Source: Nocardia xishanensis NBRC 101358 (GTDB lineage: Bacteria > Actinomycetota > Actinomycetes > Mycobacteriales > Mycobacteriaceae). Taken from it: a stretch of 64,000 nucleotides of DNA. Positions 38,246 to 48,403 of the stretch are shown here, in pieces. The notes beneath the pieces are model-generated. The model did no database searches. It was given only the letters and a program-made list of their open reading frames with translations, and was not told the origin of the DNA. The translations under genes were made by a program, and so were the position numbers. Every line of letters begins with the position of its first letter. Position 1 is the stretch's first letter. The stretch covers positions 62,001 to 126,000 of the forward strand of contig NZ_BDCF01000006.1 of NCBI RefSeq assembly GCF_001613365.1. The letters are read 5' to 3'.

Positions 38246-38938
38246 GTGAACAACTCTGACAGCGACAGTCCTGTCGTTGCCTTGGTTCCTGCCGCCGGCC
38301 GCGGCGTTCGTTTGGGTGAGAACATGCCCAAGGCGTTCGTCGCGGTCGGCGGTACGCCCATGGTCCGACTTGCCGTGGACGGCCTGCTGGCCTCCGGGGC
38401 GGTCGACCGCATCATCGTGATGGTCCCCGCCGAACTGGTCGAGAGCGCAGTCGCCCTGCTGCCGCCCTCGAACGCGGTGCGCGTGGTCGTCGGAGGCGCC
38501 GAGCGCACCGATTCGGTGCGCGCGGGTCTCGCCGCCGCGCCGGACGCGGGCTATTTCCTGGTGCACGACGCCGCCCGCGCGCTCACCCCGCCCGCGCTGA
38601 TCGCCCGGGTCGCGGCCGAGTTGCGGGCGGGTCATCGAGCGGTGGTGCCAGCCCTTCCTGTCGTCGACACCGTCAAGTCCGTCGATCGGGACGGTGTGGT
38701 GACCGGCACCCCCGATCGCGCCGCGCTGCGAGCGATCCAGACACCGCAAGGCTTCGCCGCCGATCTCCTGCACGCCGCCTATGAGACGAACGTGCACGCC
38801 ACCGACGACGCCGGACTCGTAGAACGGCTCGGCGCGAATGTGCACACGATTCCCGGCGACCCGATGGCCTTCAAGATCACCACCCCGCTGGACCTCATGC
38901 TCGCCGAGACGGTGTGCAACGCGGCCCGCCGCGTATGA
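38246..38938 (+). CDS. ispD: 2-C-methyl-D-erythritol 4-phosphate cytidylyltransferase
   Basis: MEP-pathway enzyme making CDP-methylerythritol for isoprenoids. Nucleotidyltransferase motif [29 protein letters not shown], and the C-terminal TDDAGLVE and [19 protein letters not shown] blocks are present. 230 residues; GTG start at 38246 two bases after carD. The next gene is ispF, the usual partner. Confidence 0.96.
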   Translation: MNNSDSDSPVVALVPAAGRGVRLGENMPKAFVAVGGTPMVRLAVDGLLASGAVDRIIVMVPAELVESAVALLPPSNAVRVVVGGAERTDSVRAGLAAAPDAGYFLVHDAARALTPPALIARVAAELRAGHRAVVPALPVVDTVKSVDRDGVVTGTPDRAALRAIQTPQGFAADLLHAAYETNVHATDDAGLVERLGANVHTIPGDPMAFKITTPLDLMLAETVCNAARRV

Positions 38939-38951
38939 GAACGTCGTGACC

Positions 38952-39419
38952 ATGCGAGTTGGTATCGGCAGCGACGTACACCCCATCGAACCCGGTCGTC
39001 CGTGCTGGATGGCGGGACTGTTGTTCGACGGCGCCGACGGCTGCTCGGGCCATTCCGACGGCGACGTCGCCGCGCACGCGCTCTGTGACGCATTGCTCTC
39101 CGCGGCCGGGCTGGGTGATGTCGGCGCGGTGTTCGGCACCGGCAGGCCAGAGTGGGAGGGCGTCTCCGGGGCCGCCATGCTGACCGAGGTCCGCAGGCTG
39201 CTCGACGCGGCCGGATTCGACATCGTCAACGCTGCGGTGCAGGTCATCGGCAACAAACCGAAGATCGGACCGCGTCGCGCCGAGGCGCAGCGGGTGCTCG
39301 GCGAACTGCTCGGCGCCCCGGTTTCGGTGTCGGGAACCACCACCGACGGACTCGGTCTGACCGGACGCGGGGAGGGTATCGCCTCGATCGCCACCGCATT
39401 GCTACAGGCCCGCATATAA
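38952..39419 (+). CDS. ispF: 2-C-methyl-D-erythritol 2,4-cyclodiphosphate synthase
   Basis: Zinc-dependent MEP-pathway enzyme. The metal-binding Asp and His are in GSDVHPIE, the second His in [17 protein letters not shown], and [15 protein letters not shown] closes the active site. 155 residues from the ATG at 38952; a GTG at 38946 would add two residues. Lies 13 nt after ispD. Confidence 0.95.
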   Translation: MRVGIGSDVHPIEPGRPCWMAGLLFDGADGCSGHSDGDVAAHALCDALLSAAGLGDVGAVFGTGRPEWEGVSGAAMLTEVRRLLDAAGFDIVNAAVQVIGNKPKIGPRRAEAQRVLGELLGAPVSVSGTTTDGLGLTGRGEGIASIATALLQARI

Positions 39420-39472
39420 CATCACGGCGGCCGTTGGTCGAGCCGGGGCGCGAACGCCCTGCTACGACCGGC

Positions 39473-39478
39473 TAAGAT
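39473..39478 (+). promoter_or_regulatory. -10 element of the cysS promoter
   Basis: TAAGAT lies 8 nt before the GTG at 39487, with no Shine-Dalgarno. Confidence 0.45.
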
Positions 39479-39486
39479 CGGCTGCC

Positions 39487-40890
39487 GTGACACTGCGCCT
39501 TTTTGACACCGAACGCCGAACCATGCGCGATTTCGCGCCGCTGGTTCCCGGCCGTGCTTCGGTGTACCTCTGTGGCGCCACCGTGCAGGGGGAACCTCAT
39601 ATCGGTCACGTGCGCAGCGGCGTCGCGTTCGACGTGTTGCGCCGCTGGCTGCTGGCGCACGACTACGACGTCCACTTCATCCGCAACGTCACCGATATCG
39701 ACGACAAGATTCTGAACAAGTCCGCCGAGGCGGGCCGCCCGTGGTGGGAGTGGGCGGCGACCTACGAGCGCGCCTTCGACCGGGCCTACCAGATGCTCGG
39801 CGTGCAGGCGCCGTCCGCGGAGCCGCGGGCCACCGGCCACATCACGCAGATGGTCGACCTGATGCAGCGGCTCATCGACCGCGGACACGCCTACGCCTCG
39901 GAGGGCAACGTCTACTTCGACGTGCAGAGCTATCCGGACTACGGCAAGCTGTCCGGCCACAAGCTCGACGATGTGCACCAGGGCGAGAGCGCGGGCGCCG
40001 GCAAGCGCGACCCGCGCGATTTCACGCTGTGGAAGGCGGCCAAGCCCGGCGAGCCGAACTGGCCGTCGCCGTGGGGCCCCGGCCGTCCCGGCTGGCACCT
40101 GGAGTGCTCGGCCATGGCCGAGTTCTACCTCGGCCCGGAATTCGACATCCATTGCGGCGGTATGGATCTGGTGTTCCCGCACCACGAGAACGAGATCGCC
40201 CAGTCCAAGGCGGCCGGCGACGGATTCGCGCGGTACTGGCTGCACAACGGCTGGGTGACCATGGGCGGCGAGAAGATGTCCAAGTCGCTCGGCAACGTGC
40301 TCTCCGTGCCGAACGTGCTGAAAAAGGTTCGCGCCGTTGAACTTCGGTTCTACCTCGGCAGCGCGCACTACGGGTCGATGCTGGAGTACTCGGACAAGGC
40401 GCTGTACGACGCCGCGGCCTCCTACCAGCGCATCGAGGCTTTCATTCACCGGGTCGCCGAGCGGGCCGGCGAGATCCCGGTCGGCAAGTGGACCGACGCG
40501 TTCGCCGAGGCGATGGACGACAACCTGGCCGTGCCGCGCGCGCTGGCCGAGGTGCATCACGTGGTGCACGAGGGCAACAAGGCGCTCGAGGCGGGCGCGG
40601 TCGACACCGCTCGGGAGCTGGCCGGGCAGGTCCGCGCCATGCTGAACATCCTCGGCGTGTGCCCGTACGACCCGCAGTGGTACAGCCCGGAAGACAACTC
40701 GGCGGCGCAGGAGGCGCTCGACGTGCTGGTTCGCGCCGAGCTCGACCGCCGCCAGCAGGCCCGCGCCGACAAGGACTGGGCCACCGCCGATGCCGTGCGC
40801 GACCGCCTCGTCGCGGCGGGCGTCGAGGTGACGGACACCGCCGAGGGACCCCAGTGGTCGCTGGGCAACGCGCGCGGAAAGGCGAACTGA
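39487..40890 (+). CDS. cysS: Cysteinyl-tRNA synthetase
   Basis: Class I synthetase, 467 residues. Zinc/cysteine-binding Cys in [13 protein letters not shown]-type motif [19 protein letters not shown] and KMSKSLGN are all present, and a helical C-terminal anticodon domain follows. Isoleucyl-like insertions are absent. It is followed by rlmB, whose ATG overlaps its stop (TGATG), matching the mycobacterial cysS-Rv3579c pair. It is the canonical enzyme, not MshC: no mycothiol-specific features are seen. Confidence 0.95.
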   Translation: MTLRLFDTERRTMRDFAPLVPGRASVYLCGATVQGEPHIGHVRSGVAFDVLRRWLLAHDYDVHFIRNVTDIDDKILNKSAEAGRPWWEWAATYERAFDRAYQMLGVQAPSAEPRATGHITQMVDLMQRLIDRGHAYASEGNVYFDVQSYPDYGKLSGHKLDDVHQGESAGAGKRDPRDFTLWKAAKPGEPNWPSPWGPGRPGWHLECSAMAEFYLGPEFDIHCGGMDLVFPHHENEIAQSKAAGDGFARYWLHNGWVTMGGEKMSKSLGNVLSVPNVLKKVRAVELRFYLGSAHYGSMLEYSDKALYDAAASYQRIEAFIHRVAERAGEIPVGKWTDAFAEAMDDNLAVPRALAEVHHVVHEGNKALEAGAVDTARELAGQVRAMLNILGVCPYDPQWYSPEDNSAAQEALDVLVRAELDRRQQARADKDWATADAVRDRLVAAGVEVTDTAEGPQWSLGNARGKAN

Positions 40891-41873
40891 TGGCAGGGAA
40901 TTCACAGCGTCGCGGCGCGGTGCGCAAATCGGGAAGCAAGAAGGGCGCGGTCGTCGGTTCCGGCGGCAAGCGCAGGCGCGGGCTCGAGGGGCGCGGCGCC
41001 ACCCCGCCCGCCGAGATGCGGACCAAGCATCCCGCGGCCAAACGCGCCAAGGCCCAAGCCAAGGCGGCGGCTCAGGGACGCCCGACCGGTCGCGCGGGCG
41101 CGGCGGGTCGCGCCGTGGGTCGCAAGTCCGAGGACGGTCCCGAGTTGGTGCTCGGCCGCAACCCGGTGGTCGAGTGCCTGCGCGCGGGCGTCCCCGCGAC
41201 GGCGCTGTACGTCGCGGTCGGCACCGAGAACGACGAGCGGCTCACCGAGAGCGTGCAGACCGCGGCCAACGCGGGCATCTCCATCCTCGAGGTGCCGCGC
41301 ACCGACCTGGACCGGATGAGCAGCAACGGCATGCACCAGGGTCTGGCCCTGCAGGTGCCGCCGTACCGCTACGCCCACCCGGACGACCTGGTCGACCGGG
41401 TGCGCGGCACGTCCGAGCCCGCGTTGCTCGTCGCGCTGGACAACATCTCCGACCCGCGCAATCTCGGCGCGGTGATCCGCTCCGTGGCGGCGTTCGGCGG
41501 ACAGGGCGTGCTCATCCCGCAGCGGCGCAGCGCCAGCGTCACCGCCGTCGCGTGGCGAACCAGCGCGGGCGCCGCGGCCAGGCTGCCGGTCGCGCGGGCC
41601 ACGAATCTGACTCGCACACTGAAGGATTGGGCCAACCAGGGCATGCAGATCGTCGGCCTCGACATGGGCGGCGACACCACGCTCGACGAGTTCGACGGCA
41701 CCGCGCCGACGGTGATCGTGGTCGGCTCGGAGGGCAAGGGCCTTTCGCGCCTGGTCAGGGAGAACTGCGACAGCATCCTGAGCATTCCGATGGCGGGACC
41801 GGTCGAGTCGCTGAACGCGTCGGTGGCGGCGGGCGTCGTGCTCGCCGAGATCGCCCGTCAGCGTCGCGCCTGA
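40890..41873 (+). CDS. rlmB: 23S rRNA (guanosine-2'-O-)-methyltransferase RlmB (TrmH/SpoU family)
   Basis: SPOUT-fold methyltransferase, 327 residues. A ~85-residue Lys/Arg/Gly-rich N-terminal extension (basic, probably RNA-binding and disordered) precedes the substrate-binding L30-like domain ([16 protein letters not shown]) and the knot: [35 protein letters not shown] and [19 protein letters not shown]. Specificity for G2251 is inferred from the family. Coupled to cysS. Confidence 0.93.
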   Translation: MAGNSQRRGAVRKSGSKKGAVVGSGGKRRRGLEGRGATPPAEMRTKHPAAKRAKAQAKAAAQGRPTGRAGAAGRAVGRKSEDGPELVLGRNPVVECLRAGVPATALYVAVGTENDERLTESVQTAANAGISILEVPRTDLDRMSSNGMHQGLALQVPPYRYAHPDDLVDRVRGTSEPALLVALDNISDPRNLGAVIRSVAAFGGQGVLIPQRRSASVTAVAWRTSAGAAARLPVARATNLTRTLKDWANQGMQIVGLDMGGDTTLDEFDGTAPTVIVVGSEGKGLSRLVRENCDSILSIPMAGPVESLNASVAAGVVLAEIARQRRA

Positions 41874-41926
41874 TTCGTTCGCGAAAACCGGTACGCGGCA
41901 ACTGATTCGACGACGGTTGCGGAAAC

Positions 41927-41954
41927 CGCCTGCCGGGCCGTTCCCCGGTAGGCG
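41927..41954 (+). terminator. Hairpin after rlmB
   Basis: CGCCTGCCGGG (41927-41937) pairs with CCCGGTAGGCG (41944-41954) through one G-U pair. No U-tract. Confidence 0.4.
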
Positions 41955-42012
41955 CGAAACGCTTCGTGCCTCGCGCGATCCGCAAAATACGCGGAGATCC
42001 CTAAGAGCCCCG

Positions 42013-42018
42013 TAGAAT
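42013..42018 (+). promoter_or_regulatory. -10 element of a leaderless promoter (DUF4190-like gene)
   Basis: TAGAAT is 7 nt before the GTG at 42026. Confidence 0.5.
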
Positions 42019-42025
42019 TCGGCGA

Positions 42026-42304
42026 GTGGTGATACCCAACCAGCCCATCGGTTCGCCGGTCGAGCATCCGAATGCCACGGCCGTGTTGTTTCTCGGCGCG
42101 GCAAGCATCCTGTGCTGCGGGGCGCTCGGCCCGGTGGCGTGGGCGTTGGGCAAGCGCGCCCTCGACCAGATCGAGGCCTCCGGCGGTGCGATCGGCGGCC
42201 GCGCCCAGGTTCTGGTCGGCTACATCCTCGGCATCGTCGGCACCGTACTGATGGTCCTGATGGCGACCGCGGTCCTGCTGATCACGCTGGGCGGCAACGC
42301 TTAG
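42026..42304 (+). CDS. Small two-helix DUF4190-type membrane protein
   Basis: 92 residues. Two hydrophobic helices (TAVLFLGAASILCCGALGPVAW and LVGYILGIVGTVLMVLMATAVLLI) flank a short loop with GKRALDQIEASGG; the LGKRAL.. segment after helix 1 and the overall plan are typical of DUF4190. Function unknown. GTG at 42026 or the adjacent GTG at 42029 is the start, directly downstream of a TAGAAT box. Confidence 0.75.
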   Translation: MVIPNQPIGSPVEHPNATAVLFLGAASILCCGALGPVAWALGKRALDQIEASGGAIGGRAQVLVGYILGIVGTVLMVLMATAVLLITLGGNA

Positions 42305-42630
42305 CGAGTCCGTCGGCCGCCTGGGTGTGCGGTAGGCACTCGGCGGCCAGCCCATCGCGGCTGGCGCAGTCTCTTGTCGGTCCGTGCCAGGCCCGAGCGA
42401 TGGCGAGGTTCGGATACCGGCGCTGCCTCGGGCACGGCGCGGCGGCGAGGTTCGTATCACGACCCCTTCGGCGGCGCAGTTCGTTATCGGCCCGAGCGCG
42501 GCCGAAGCAGACGTGCCCACCGCGGGCATCGCTGGGTCCGCTGTCTGTCCGCGCATGACGGCAGGGCTCGCAAAGCGGCGCTGCCGGACATCGTGCATGG
42601 CCGGAGTGGTATGTACCAGCGCGGCGGGAT
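42305..42630 (+). other. Convergent intergenic region with no recognised gene
   Basis: A 326-nt gap between two convergent genes. A short direct similarity (GGCGAGGTTCG twice, near 42400 and 42447) is visible, but no gene, terminator with a U-tract or known repeat. Confidence 0.4.
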
Positions 42631-43440
42631 TCAGTCGAGGATGGGTCGCTCGGTGTCGGCGCTGCCGTCCCACGCGGGCCATTCGGAGCTGATGCTTCCG
42701 GTCCAGTTCGGCTGTCGGCGGTCGCGGAACGCCGCCATCGCCTCTCCGCCGTCGACGCTCTTGCCGACGTGGGCGTTCAGCTCCGACTCCAGCTGGCCGA
42801 CCATGGCGGGGCTCATGCCGAGGCCCTCCCAGAGCAGGCGCTTGGACAGCGCGACCGGCAGCGGCGCCGAACCGTTGACCAGATCGTGCGCCACCGACAG
42901 CGCGGTCGGCAGCACCTCGCTGCCCGCGAGGCAGGCGTTGGCAAGGCCCATCGCCTTGGCTTCCTCGCCGTCGAAGGTGCGGCCCGTGAGCATGATGTCG
43001 GCCGCGTTGGCCATGCCGACGAGCCTGGGTAGGGTCCAGTGCGCGTAACCGTCGGCGAGCACGCCGCGGCGCACCTGGTTGAGTCCGTAGATCGCGTCGC
43101 GCGCCATGTACCGCAGATCGCATTGCAGCGCCAGCGCCAGCCCGATGCCGACCGCGTGCCCGTTGACCGCGGCGATCACCGGCTTGCGCACCCGCCACGG
43201 CGCGGGCTCGATGGTGGCGCTGACCTCGCCGACCCGGTTGGACAGATCCGCGCCCGCGCAGAACGCGGGCGGCGTCCCGGTGATCACGACCGCTCGGATC
43301 GCATCCTCGCTGTCGCAGCGTTGCAGAGCCGCACCGAGCTCAGCGGCCATCGCCGGAGTGAAGGCATTCTGCTGGGCGGGCCGGTTGAGCGTGAGGACGG
43401 CGATGCCCGCGGAGACATCGACGAGCAATTCCGAACTCAT
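42631..43440 (-). CDS. Enoyl-CoA hydratase/isomerase family protein
   Basis: Crotonase-fold protein, 269 residues. LVDVSAGIAVLTLNRPAQQNAFT is the N-terminal signature, AFCAGADL the first oxyanion-hole block, and VNGHAVGIGLALALQCDLRY the second. A conventional catalytic Glu after the second block is not obvious (...NQVRRGVLADGYAHW), so it may be an isomerase or another crotonase chemistry. Next to an acyl-CoA dehydrogenase on the same strand, hence probably fatty- or branched-acyl catabolism. The start MSSELLV is preferred over 43503. Confidence 0.85.
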   Translation of the reverse strand: MSSELLVDVSAGIAVLTLNRPAQQNAFTPAMAAELGAALQRCDSEDAIRAVVITGTPPAFCAGADLSNRVGEVSATIEPAPWRVRKPVIAAVNGHAVGIGLALALQCDLRYMARDAIYGLNQVRRGVLADGYAHWTLPRLVGMANAADIMLTGRTFDGEEAKAMGLANACLAGSEVLPTALSVAHDLVNGSAPLPVALSKRLLWEGLGMSPAMVGQLESELNAHVGKSVDGGEAMAAFRDRRQPNWTGSISSEWPAWDGSADTERPILD

Positions 43441-43522
43441 GCCACAGGATGGTAACGGGTGTACTGGTGGCGCGCTGATGCGCGCCGATTCACTGCCGGT
43501 CATGTCTCGCTGGGCCGGCCGC

Positions 43523-44692
43523 TCAGCGCAGGATCTTGCGGCCGATTGCGTACTTGTGGACTTCGGTGGGTCCGTCGTAGAGGCGGAAGGCGCGCATGTC
43601 GCGGAAGATCATTTCGACCACCGTCTCGTCGCTGATGCCGATCCCGCCGAGCACCTGCACGCAGCGGTCCGCGACCTTGAACAGCTCCTCCGAGACGTAC
43701 GACTTCGCGATCGAGCTCTCGTGCCGCGCCTTCTCGCCCTGGTCCATCAGCCAACAGGCGTGCCAGATCGTCAGGCGGCACTGGTGCAACGCGATCTCGT
43801 TGTCCGCCAGCATGAACGACACGCCCTCGTGCTCGCCGATCGGCTTGCCGAACGCGGTGCGGGTCTTGGCGTGCTGGATGGCGATGCTCTGCGCCCGCTC
43901 GGCCGCGCCGAGCCAGCGCATGCAGTGCGTGAGCCGGGCGGGAGCCAGCCGCAACTGGGCGTAGCGCAGCGCCTGCCCGGCCTCCCCGAGCAGCGCCGAC
44001 TCGGGCAGCACCAGGTTGTCGAACCGCACGACGCCGTGCCCCGCGACGTAGTTGCGGTCCATCGTGTTCATGGTGCGCTCGATGACGATGCCCGGCTGGT
44101 CGCCGTCGGTGAGGAACAGCGTCGGCCCCTCTGGCAGGTGCGGGTTGGCGGCGAGGCGGGCCATGATGATCCAGGTCTTGGCTCCGTTGGCGCCGGTGAT
44201 CAGCCATTTGCGGCCGTTGACGGTGAAGTTCTCGCCGTCGAAGACGGCCTCGGTGGCCAGCTGCGCCGGGTCCGAGCCGGCGCCTTCGGGTTCGGTCATC
44301 GCGAAGACCGAGCGCTGGTGTCCGTTGATCACCGGCATCAGGTAGCGGTCGACCTGCTCCTGGTTCGCGACCTTGGACAGCAGGAACATGTTGCCCTCGT
44401 CGGGCGCCGCGCAGTTCATCGCGATCGGGCCGAGAGTCGACCAGCCCGCCGCCTCGTAAATGACGGCCTGTTCGAGGTGGCTGAGGCCGCGCCCGCCGAG
44501 CGCCTCGGGGGCCTGCACCGTGAGCAGCTTCTCCGCGCGAGCGAGTTCGACCAGCTCCTGGCGCAGTTCGTCGGTCGGCCCGTGCGCGGTCAGGCGCGGA
44601 TCGCGCTCGAACGGGACGATTTTGTCGATCACGAACTGGCGGACCCGGTCGCGTTCGGCGGCGAGTTCGGCGGGAATCGAAAAGTCGATCAT
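43523..44692 (-). CDS. Acyl-CoA dehydrogenase
   Basis: FAD-dependent enzyme of 389 residues. Family blocks include VFAMTEPEGAGSDPAQL (FAD/substrate), VNGRKWLITGANGAKTWIIMAR, RTAFGKPIGEHEGV, and CVQVLGGIGISDETVVEMIFRDMRAFRLYDGPTEVH near the C terminus. It lies 80 nt upstream of the crotonase gene on the same strand. Substrate cannot be told; the long residue spacing around RHESSIAKSYVSEEL is typical of medium/long-chain-like FadE proteins. Independent of the cholesterol operon further on. Confidence 0.92.
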   Translation of the reverse strand: MIDFSIPAELAAERDRVRQFVIDKIVPFERDPRLTAHGPTDELRQELVELARAEKLLTVQAPEALGGRGLSHLEQAVIYEAAGWSTLGPIAMNCAAPDEGNMFLLSKVANQEQVDRYLMPVINGHQRSVFAMTEPEGAGSDPAQLATEAVFDGENFTVNGRKWLITGANGAKTWIIMARLAANPHLPEGPTLFLTDGDQPGIVIERTMNTMDRNYVAGHGVVRFDNLVLPESALLGEAGQALRYAQLRLAPARLTHCMRWLGAAERAQSIAIQHAKTRTAFGKPIGEHEGVSFMLADNEIALHQCRLTIWHACWLMDQGEKARHESSIAKSYVSEELFKVADRCVQVLGGIGISDETVVEMIFRDMRAFRLYDGPTEVHKYAIGRKILR

Positions 44693-44937
44693 CGGTGGTC
44701 ACCATTCGTTCGGCGGCGTGTGAGTCCGAGCATACGAAACCCGTCCGCATCGACTGAAGGCGGCTGCCATCAAAATTGTTCGCCCCTGCGCTTCCTTGCT
44801 TCTACCTGCACTGACAGGTGTTGTCGGTGCGATGTCGGCGGCCTCTCAGCCCTGCCGCGCATCTTTTGGCTCATCGAGAGCGCGGGCCACACCGGCCCCG
44901 CCTCGCACGACCGAAGAACCGGATGAGGAGAACCGCC

Positions 44938-45381
44938 ATGTCGACCGTCGCCGCCATCGCCCAACTGCTGATCGCCGCCGCCTTCTCGAGCATCCCGATG
45001 GTGCGTCACCGCTACGGCGCCGCCGCGAAGGCCGCCGCGGAAGCGGAACTGAACCGCCAGGGCGTCCGGCCCGGCGTGCTCGCCGAACACGGCATGCGCT
45101 TCGACGTCGGCGGCCACGAGACCTGGGCGCCGCTGTCCATCGCGAACGAACTGCACCCGCTCGAGAACGCCCCGGAGGATGCCGCGGAAGCCCTCGGCCT
45201 CAGCGAGTCCCTTCGCGGAGACTTCGACGCGGGCGAACCCCGCCTCACCGCCCTGGTCACCACCCTGACCGATCGTCTCGGCGCCGAAACCTACCAATCC
45301 GCATACCGCCGCGGGGCAAACCGCCCGGCTGCCGAAGCCCTCGAGCGTCTACGAACGGCCGTCGGCCTCGCCGATAACTGA
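44938..45381 (+). CDS. Hypothetical protein with N-terminal hydrophobic segment
   Basis: 147 residues; I do not recognise the family. The first ~20 residues (STVAAIAQLLIAAAFSSIPM) are hydrophobic and could be a membrane anchor or signal. The rest is charged and helical, with HETWAPLSIANEL and LTDRLGAETYQSAYRRGANRP. The ATG at 44938 has GAGGAG 9 nt upstream; the frame is open to 44818 but lacks support there. Divergent from the acyl-CoA dehydrogenase, with a small ACCTG-N6-CAGGT palindrome at 44804-44819 between them. Confidence 0.65.
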   Translation: MSTVAAIAQLLIAAAFSSIPMVRHRYGAAAKAAAEAELNRQGVRPGVLAEHGMRFDVGGHETWAPLSIANELHPLENAPEDAAEALGLSESLRGDFDAGEPRLTALVTTLTDRLGAETYQSAYRRGANRPAAEALERLRTAVGLADN

Positions 45382-45595
45382 TCCGGGCGCGCTGCTATCT
45401 GTAGCCAGTCATCGGCGCACCCCGAATCGCTGGGCTATGCATCGGTCGTATCGTGGCGCGCTTATCGGCCGGTTGCGGACAGCGGCCCCTGATGCGACCG
45501 TCCACACCGGTGCCCGCGCACCCCCGCGATGGCGCCACTCCGGGTGCGCGGCGGTCAGCGGGTCCGCAGTGCGGCGTGATCCGACGCGCACCCAC

Positions 45596-46465
45596 TCACC
45601 GAACGCGCGCGAGTTGCCTGCGGCGGTTGCCGACGATGCGACAGACCACGTAGATCACGAACGAAATCGCCGTCACGAACGTCGACACCGGAACGCCGGG
45701 CGCCAGGGAGAGCAGGATGCCGCCGACCGCCGCTAGTTCGGCGAAGACGATCGCGAGCACCGTGGCGCGGGCCGGGTTGGCGGTGAGCTGGGCGGCGGCC
45801 GCGGCGGGGGTGATGAGCAGGGCGAGCACGAGCAGCGCGCCGACGATCTGGACGCCGAAGGCCGCGGTGATGCCGAGCAGCACGGCGAAGATCACCGCGA
45901 GGGCGCGCACCGGAACACCGCGCGCCACCGCCACTTCCGGATCCGAGCTGGCGAAGAGCAGCGGCCGGTAGATCACCGCGAGCACGCCGAGCACCAGCAC
46001 CGTGCAGGTGATGAGCAGCGCGAGACCGCTGTATCCGACGCTGACCACCTGACCGGTCAGCAGCGAGAACTTGGATCCGGCGCGCTCCGGCCCGAGCCAG
46101 AGGAACAGCACCGAGAGACCGAGCCCGAACGAAAGCACTACCGCGATCACCGAATCACGTTCCCGCGCACGGGTCCCGAGCACGCCGAACAGCACGGCGG
46201 CCACTACCGACCCGATGATCGCGCCGAGCCCGACCCCGATCCCGGCGAGCAGCGCCGCGGCCGCTCCGGTGAGCGATAACTCGCTGGTGCCGTGCACCGC
46301 GAACGACATCTGCCTGCTGATGATCAGCGGTCCGATCGCCCCGGCGAGCAGCCCGAGCAGCGCCGCCGCAAGCACCGCCTGCTGGACGAAGTCGTAGGAG
46401 AGCAGATCGGCCGTGGTGGACAGGTCGAACATCCTCGACAAGACATCGGCGAGCTTGCCGCTCAT
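45596..46465 (-). CDS. znuB: Zinc ABC transporter permease (ZnuB/AztB type)
   Basis: ABC-3 family permease, 289 residues, about eight hydrophobic helices. SYDFVQQAVLAAALLGLLAGAIGPLIISRQMSF at the N terminus with the HGTSELSLTGAAAA loop is the family signature. It follows the ATPase and the metal-binding lipoprotein on the same strand, completing a zinc (or manganese) importer. The zinc assignment rests on the Zur-like box ahead of the first gene. Confidence 0.9.
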   Translation of the reverse strand: MSGKLADVLSRMFDLSTTADLLSYDFVQQAVLAAALLGLLAGAIGPLIISRQMSFAVHGTSELSLTGAAAALLAGIGVGLGAIIGSVVAAVLFGVLGTRARERDSVIAVVLSFGLGLSVLFLWLGPERAGSKFSLLTGQVVSVGYSGLALLITCTVLVLGVLAVIYRPLLFASSDPEVAVARGVPVRALAVIFAVLLGITAAFGVQIVGALLVLALLITPAAAAAQLTANPARATVLAIVFAELAAVGGILLSLAPGVPVSTFVTAISFVIYVVCRIVGNRRRQLARVR

Positions 46466-46538
46466 GCCTTCGCCTCGCTGGCGCTCGGCTCCGGCATGCG
46501 CGACGCGCGCTGGCACATGATTCGCTCACTCCGTTCAC

Positions 46539-47450
46539 TCATGCCCGGACCCCTCTCGTATCGGGTTCGGCGTGGCAGTGCTGCGCTCCTGCCGCGCCGA
46601 GCGCGTCCATGGTGTCGCCGGTGCCGACCACCACCAGCCGCCCGCGCACCCGCAGCACGTCCACCTCCGTCCGGTACAGCTCGGAGAGCACCTCGGAGGT
46701 CATCACCTCGTCGGGCGCGCCGATCCGGAACTTGCCGTCCACCAGGTAGAGCACCCGATCCACCAGCGGGAGAATCGGATTGATCTCGTGGGTCACGAAG
46801 AGCACCGCGGTGTCGTGGCTGCGCCTGCGCCGGTCTATGAGCTCGGCGACCAGCCGCTGGTTGGCCAGGTCCAGGCTCAGCAGCGGCTCGTCGCAGAGCA
46901 GCACCTTCGGGTCGCCGACCAGCGCTTGGGCTACCCGCAGGCGCTGCTGTTCACCGCCCGACATGGACTCCAGTGGCGCGTTCGCGAACTTCTCCGCGCC
47001 GACGGCCGCGATGGCGGCGTCCACCTTGCGCCTGCGTTCGGCCCGCCCGCGCAGGCCGAGACCCCAGCGGTGCCCGTCGACGCCGAGCCCGACCAGGTCG
47101 ACGCCGCGCAGCTGCACGCCCGCGTCGATCGTCTTCTGCTGCGGTATGTAGCCGATATCGGGATTGCCCGCCCGCGCTGGCGATCCTGCGACGAACGCCC
47201 GTCCGGAGCCGAGGGCGAGCTGGCCGAGCAGAACCTTGAGCAACGAGGTCTTGCCGGAGCCGTTGGGCCCGAGCACGGCGATGAATTCGCCGGGAGCCAC
47301 CTCGAGGTCGAGGCCCTGCCAGAGCGTGCGGTCGCCGAACGAGAGCCGGGCGTCATCGAGCCGGACGGCCGCTGTCCCGTCGGTGTCGGCGGGCCGCGGA
47401 CGCACCTGTGCCGTGTGTTCGGTCAGCGCGGCTCCCTCGCTCGTGGACAT
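46539..47450 (-). CDS. znuC: Zinc ABC transporter ATP-binding protein
   Basis: 303 residues. Walker A LGPNGSGKTSLLK, Q-loop YIPQQKTIDAG, signature ESMSGGEQQRLRVAQAL, Walker B VLLCDEPLLSLDLANQ and the H-loop VTHEINPIL are present. The ~30-residue N-terminal and ~40-residue C-terminal extensions (the latter with HCHAE) are unusual. ATG at 47450, 20 nt after the binding-protein gene; the permease follows. Second gene of the zinc importer operon. Confidence 0.92.
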   Translation of the reverse strand: MSTSEGAALTEHTAQVRPRPADTDGTAAVRLDDARLSFGDRTLWQGLDLEVAPGEFIAVLGPNGSGKTSLLKVLLGQLALGSGRAFVAGSPARAGNPDIGYIPQQKTIDAGVQLRGVDLVGLGVDGHRWGLGLRGRAERRRKVDAAIAAVGAEKFANAPLESMSGGEQQRLRVAQALVGDPKVLLCDEPLLSLDLANQRLVAELIDRRRRSHDTAVLFVTHEINPILPLVDRVLYLVDGKFRIGAPDEVMTSEVLSELYRTEVDVLRVRGRLVVVGTGDTMDALGAAGAQHCHAEPDTRGVRA

Positions 47451-47470
47451 CTCGATCAGCTGCTCGTCGA

Positions 47471-48352
47471 TCAGCCCAGCGCTTCGGCCAGCGCTTCGGT
47501 GTTCTTGGTCTGCCACTGAATGTAATCCATTCCCTCGGGAAGGGTTTCGGTCACCTCGATGACGGCGACGCCGTTGGCCTCGGCCAGCTCGCGCAGGTCG
47601 CGGGTGATCTTGTCCTGAGTCTGTACGTTGTAGACGAGCGCGCGAACCCGCTTGCCGGTGAGCAGATCCCGGGTTTCCGCGACGGCCGCGGGCGCGGGAT
47701 CGGTCTCCTGCTCGATCGCCTCCTGGAACTCGTGCGGGGTGCGGTCTTCCGCGCCCGCGGCGCGCAGCAGGTAGTACGCGAGCGGTTCGGTTTGCAGCAC
47801 CGGCGTCTTCGGGTGCTGGGCGGCCAGCGCGCCGGTGGCCGCGGTGATCCCGGCCAGCTGCGACTTGAAGGCCGTGGCCCGTGCGGTGTAGTCGGCGGCG
47901 TGCGCCGAGTCGATCTCGCCGAGCGCGCCCGCGATCTGGTCCGCGACCGTGCCGACGGTCGTCACGTCGTACCAGACGTGCTCGTTCTCCTCGCCCTTGT
48001 CGGCGCGGGATTCGAAGGCGTCGACGGCCCGCTTGCCCTTGCCCGAGATGGCCTTCTCGATGAATTCGTCGTAGCCGCCGCCGTTGTAGACGACCAGGTC
48101 GGCGTCGCTGATCCTGGCCGATTCGACGGCCGAGGTCTCGTGCGAGTGCGGGTCGGCGGCGGGGTCGGTGATGATCGAGGTCACGGTCGCGTCGGGGCCC
48201 GCGACGGTGGCGGCGATATCGCCCCACACGTCGGTCGAGGCGACGACCTGCGGCTTACCCGAGTCGTCGGAGCTGCCGCAGGCGGTCAACGCGATGGCGG
48301 TCGCCACCCCCACGGCGACGCCGGCGAACTTCGAGGCAATTCGGCTACTCAC
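47471..48352 (-). CDS. znuA: Zinc-binding lipoprotein of the ABC importer (ZnuA/AztC-like)
   Basis: Cluster A-I metal-binding lipoprotein, 293 residues. Signal peptide with lipobox LTAC. Metal ligands are likely in DPHSHETSAVES, the NEHVWYDVTTV His, and Glu/Asp in the C-terminal lobe; the long His-rich loop of some ZnuA proteins is short here. GTG start at 48352. First gene of the operon; a Zur-like operator overlaps its promoter about 50-70 nt upstream. Confidence 0.9.
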   Translation of the reverse strand: MSSRIASKFAGVAVGVATAIALTACGSSDDSGKPQVVASTDVWGDIAATVAGPDATVTSIITDPAADPHSHETSAVESARISDADLVVYNGGGYDEFIEKAISGKGKRAVDAFESRADKGEENEHVWYDVTTVGTVADQIAGALGEIDSAHAADYTARATAFKSQLAGITAATGALAAQHPKTPVLQTEPLAYYLLRAAGAEDRTPHEFQEAIEQETDPAPAAVAETRDLLTGKRVRALVYNVQTQDKITRDLRELAEANGVAVIEVTETLPEGMDYIQWQTKNTEALAEALG

Positions 48353-48403
48353 GCGGAAGCACTCCTGGCGGTACGAACAGAGCAGGTTGAGTGCTCCAGA
48401 TCA

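Noticed and set aside
42384..42692. 102-codon plus-strand frame in the convergent gap at 42.3-42.6 kb
   Set aside because: It runs into the antisense of the crotonase gene, lacks a ribosome binding site and has no family features.
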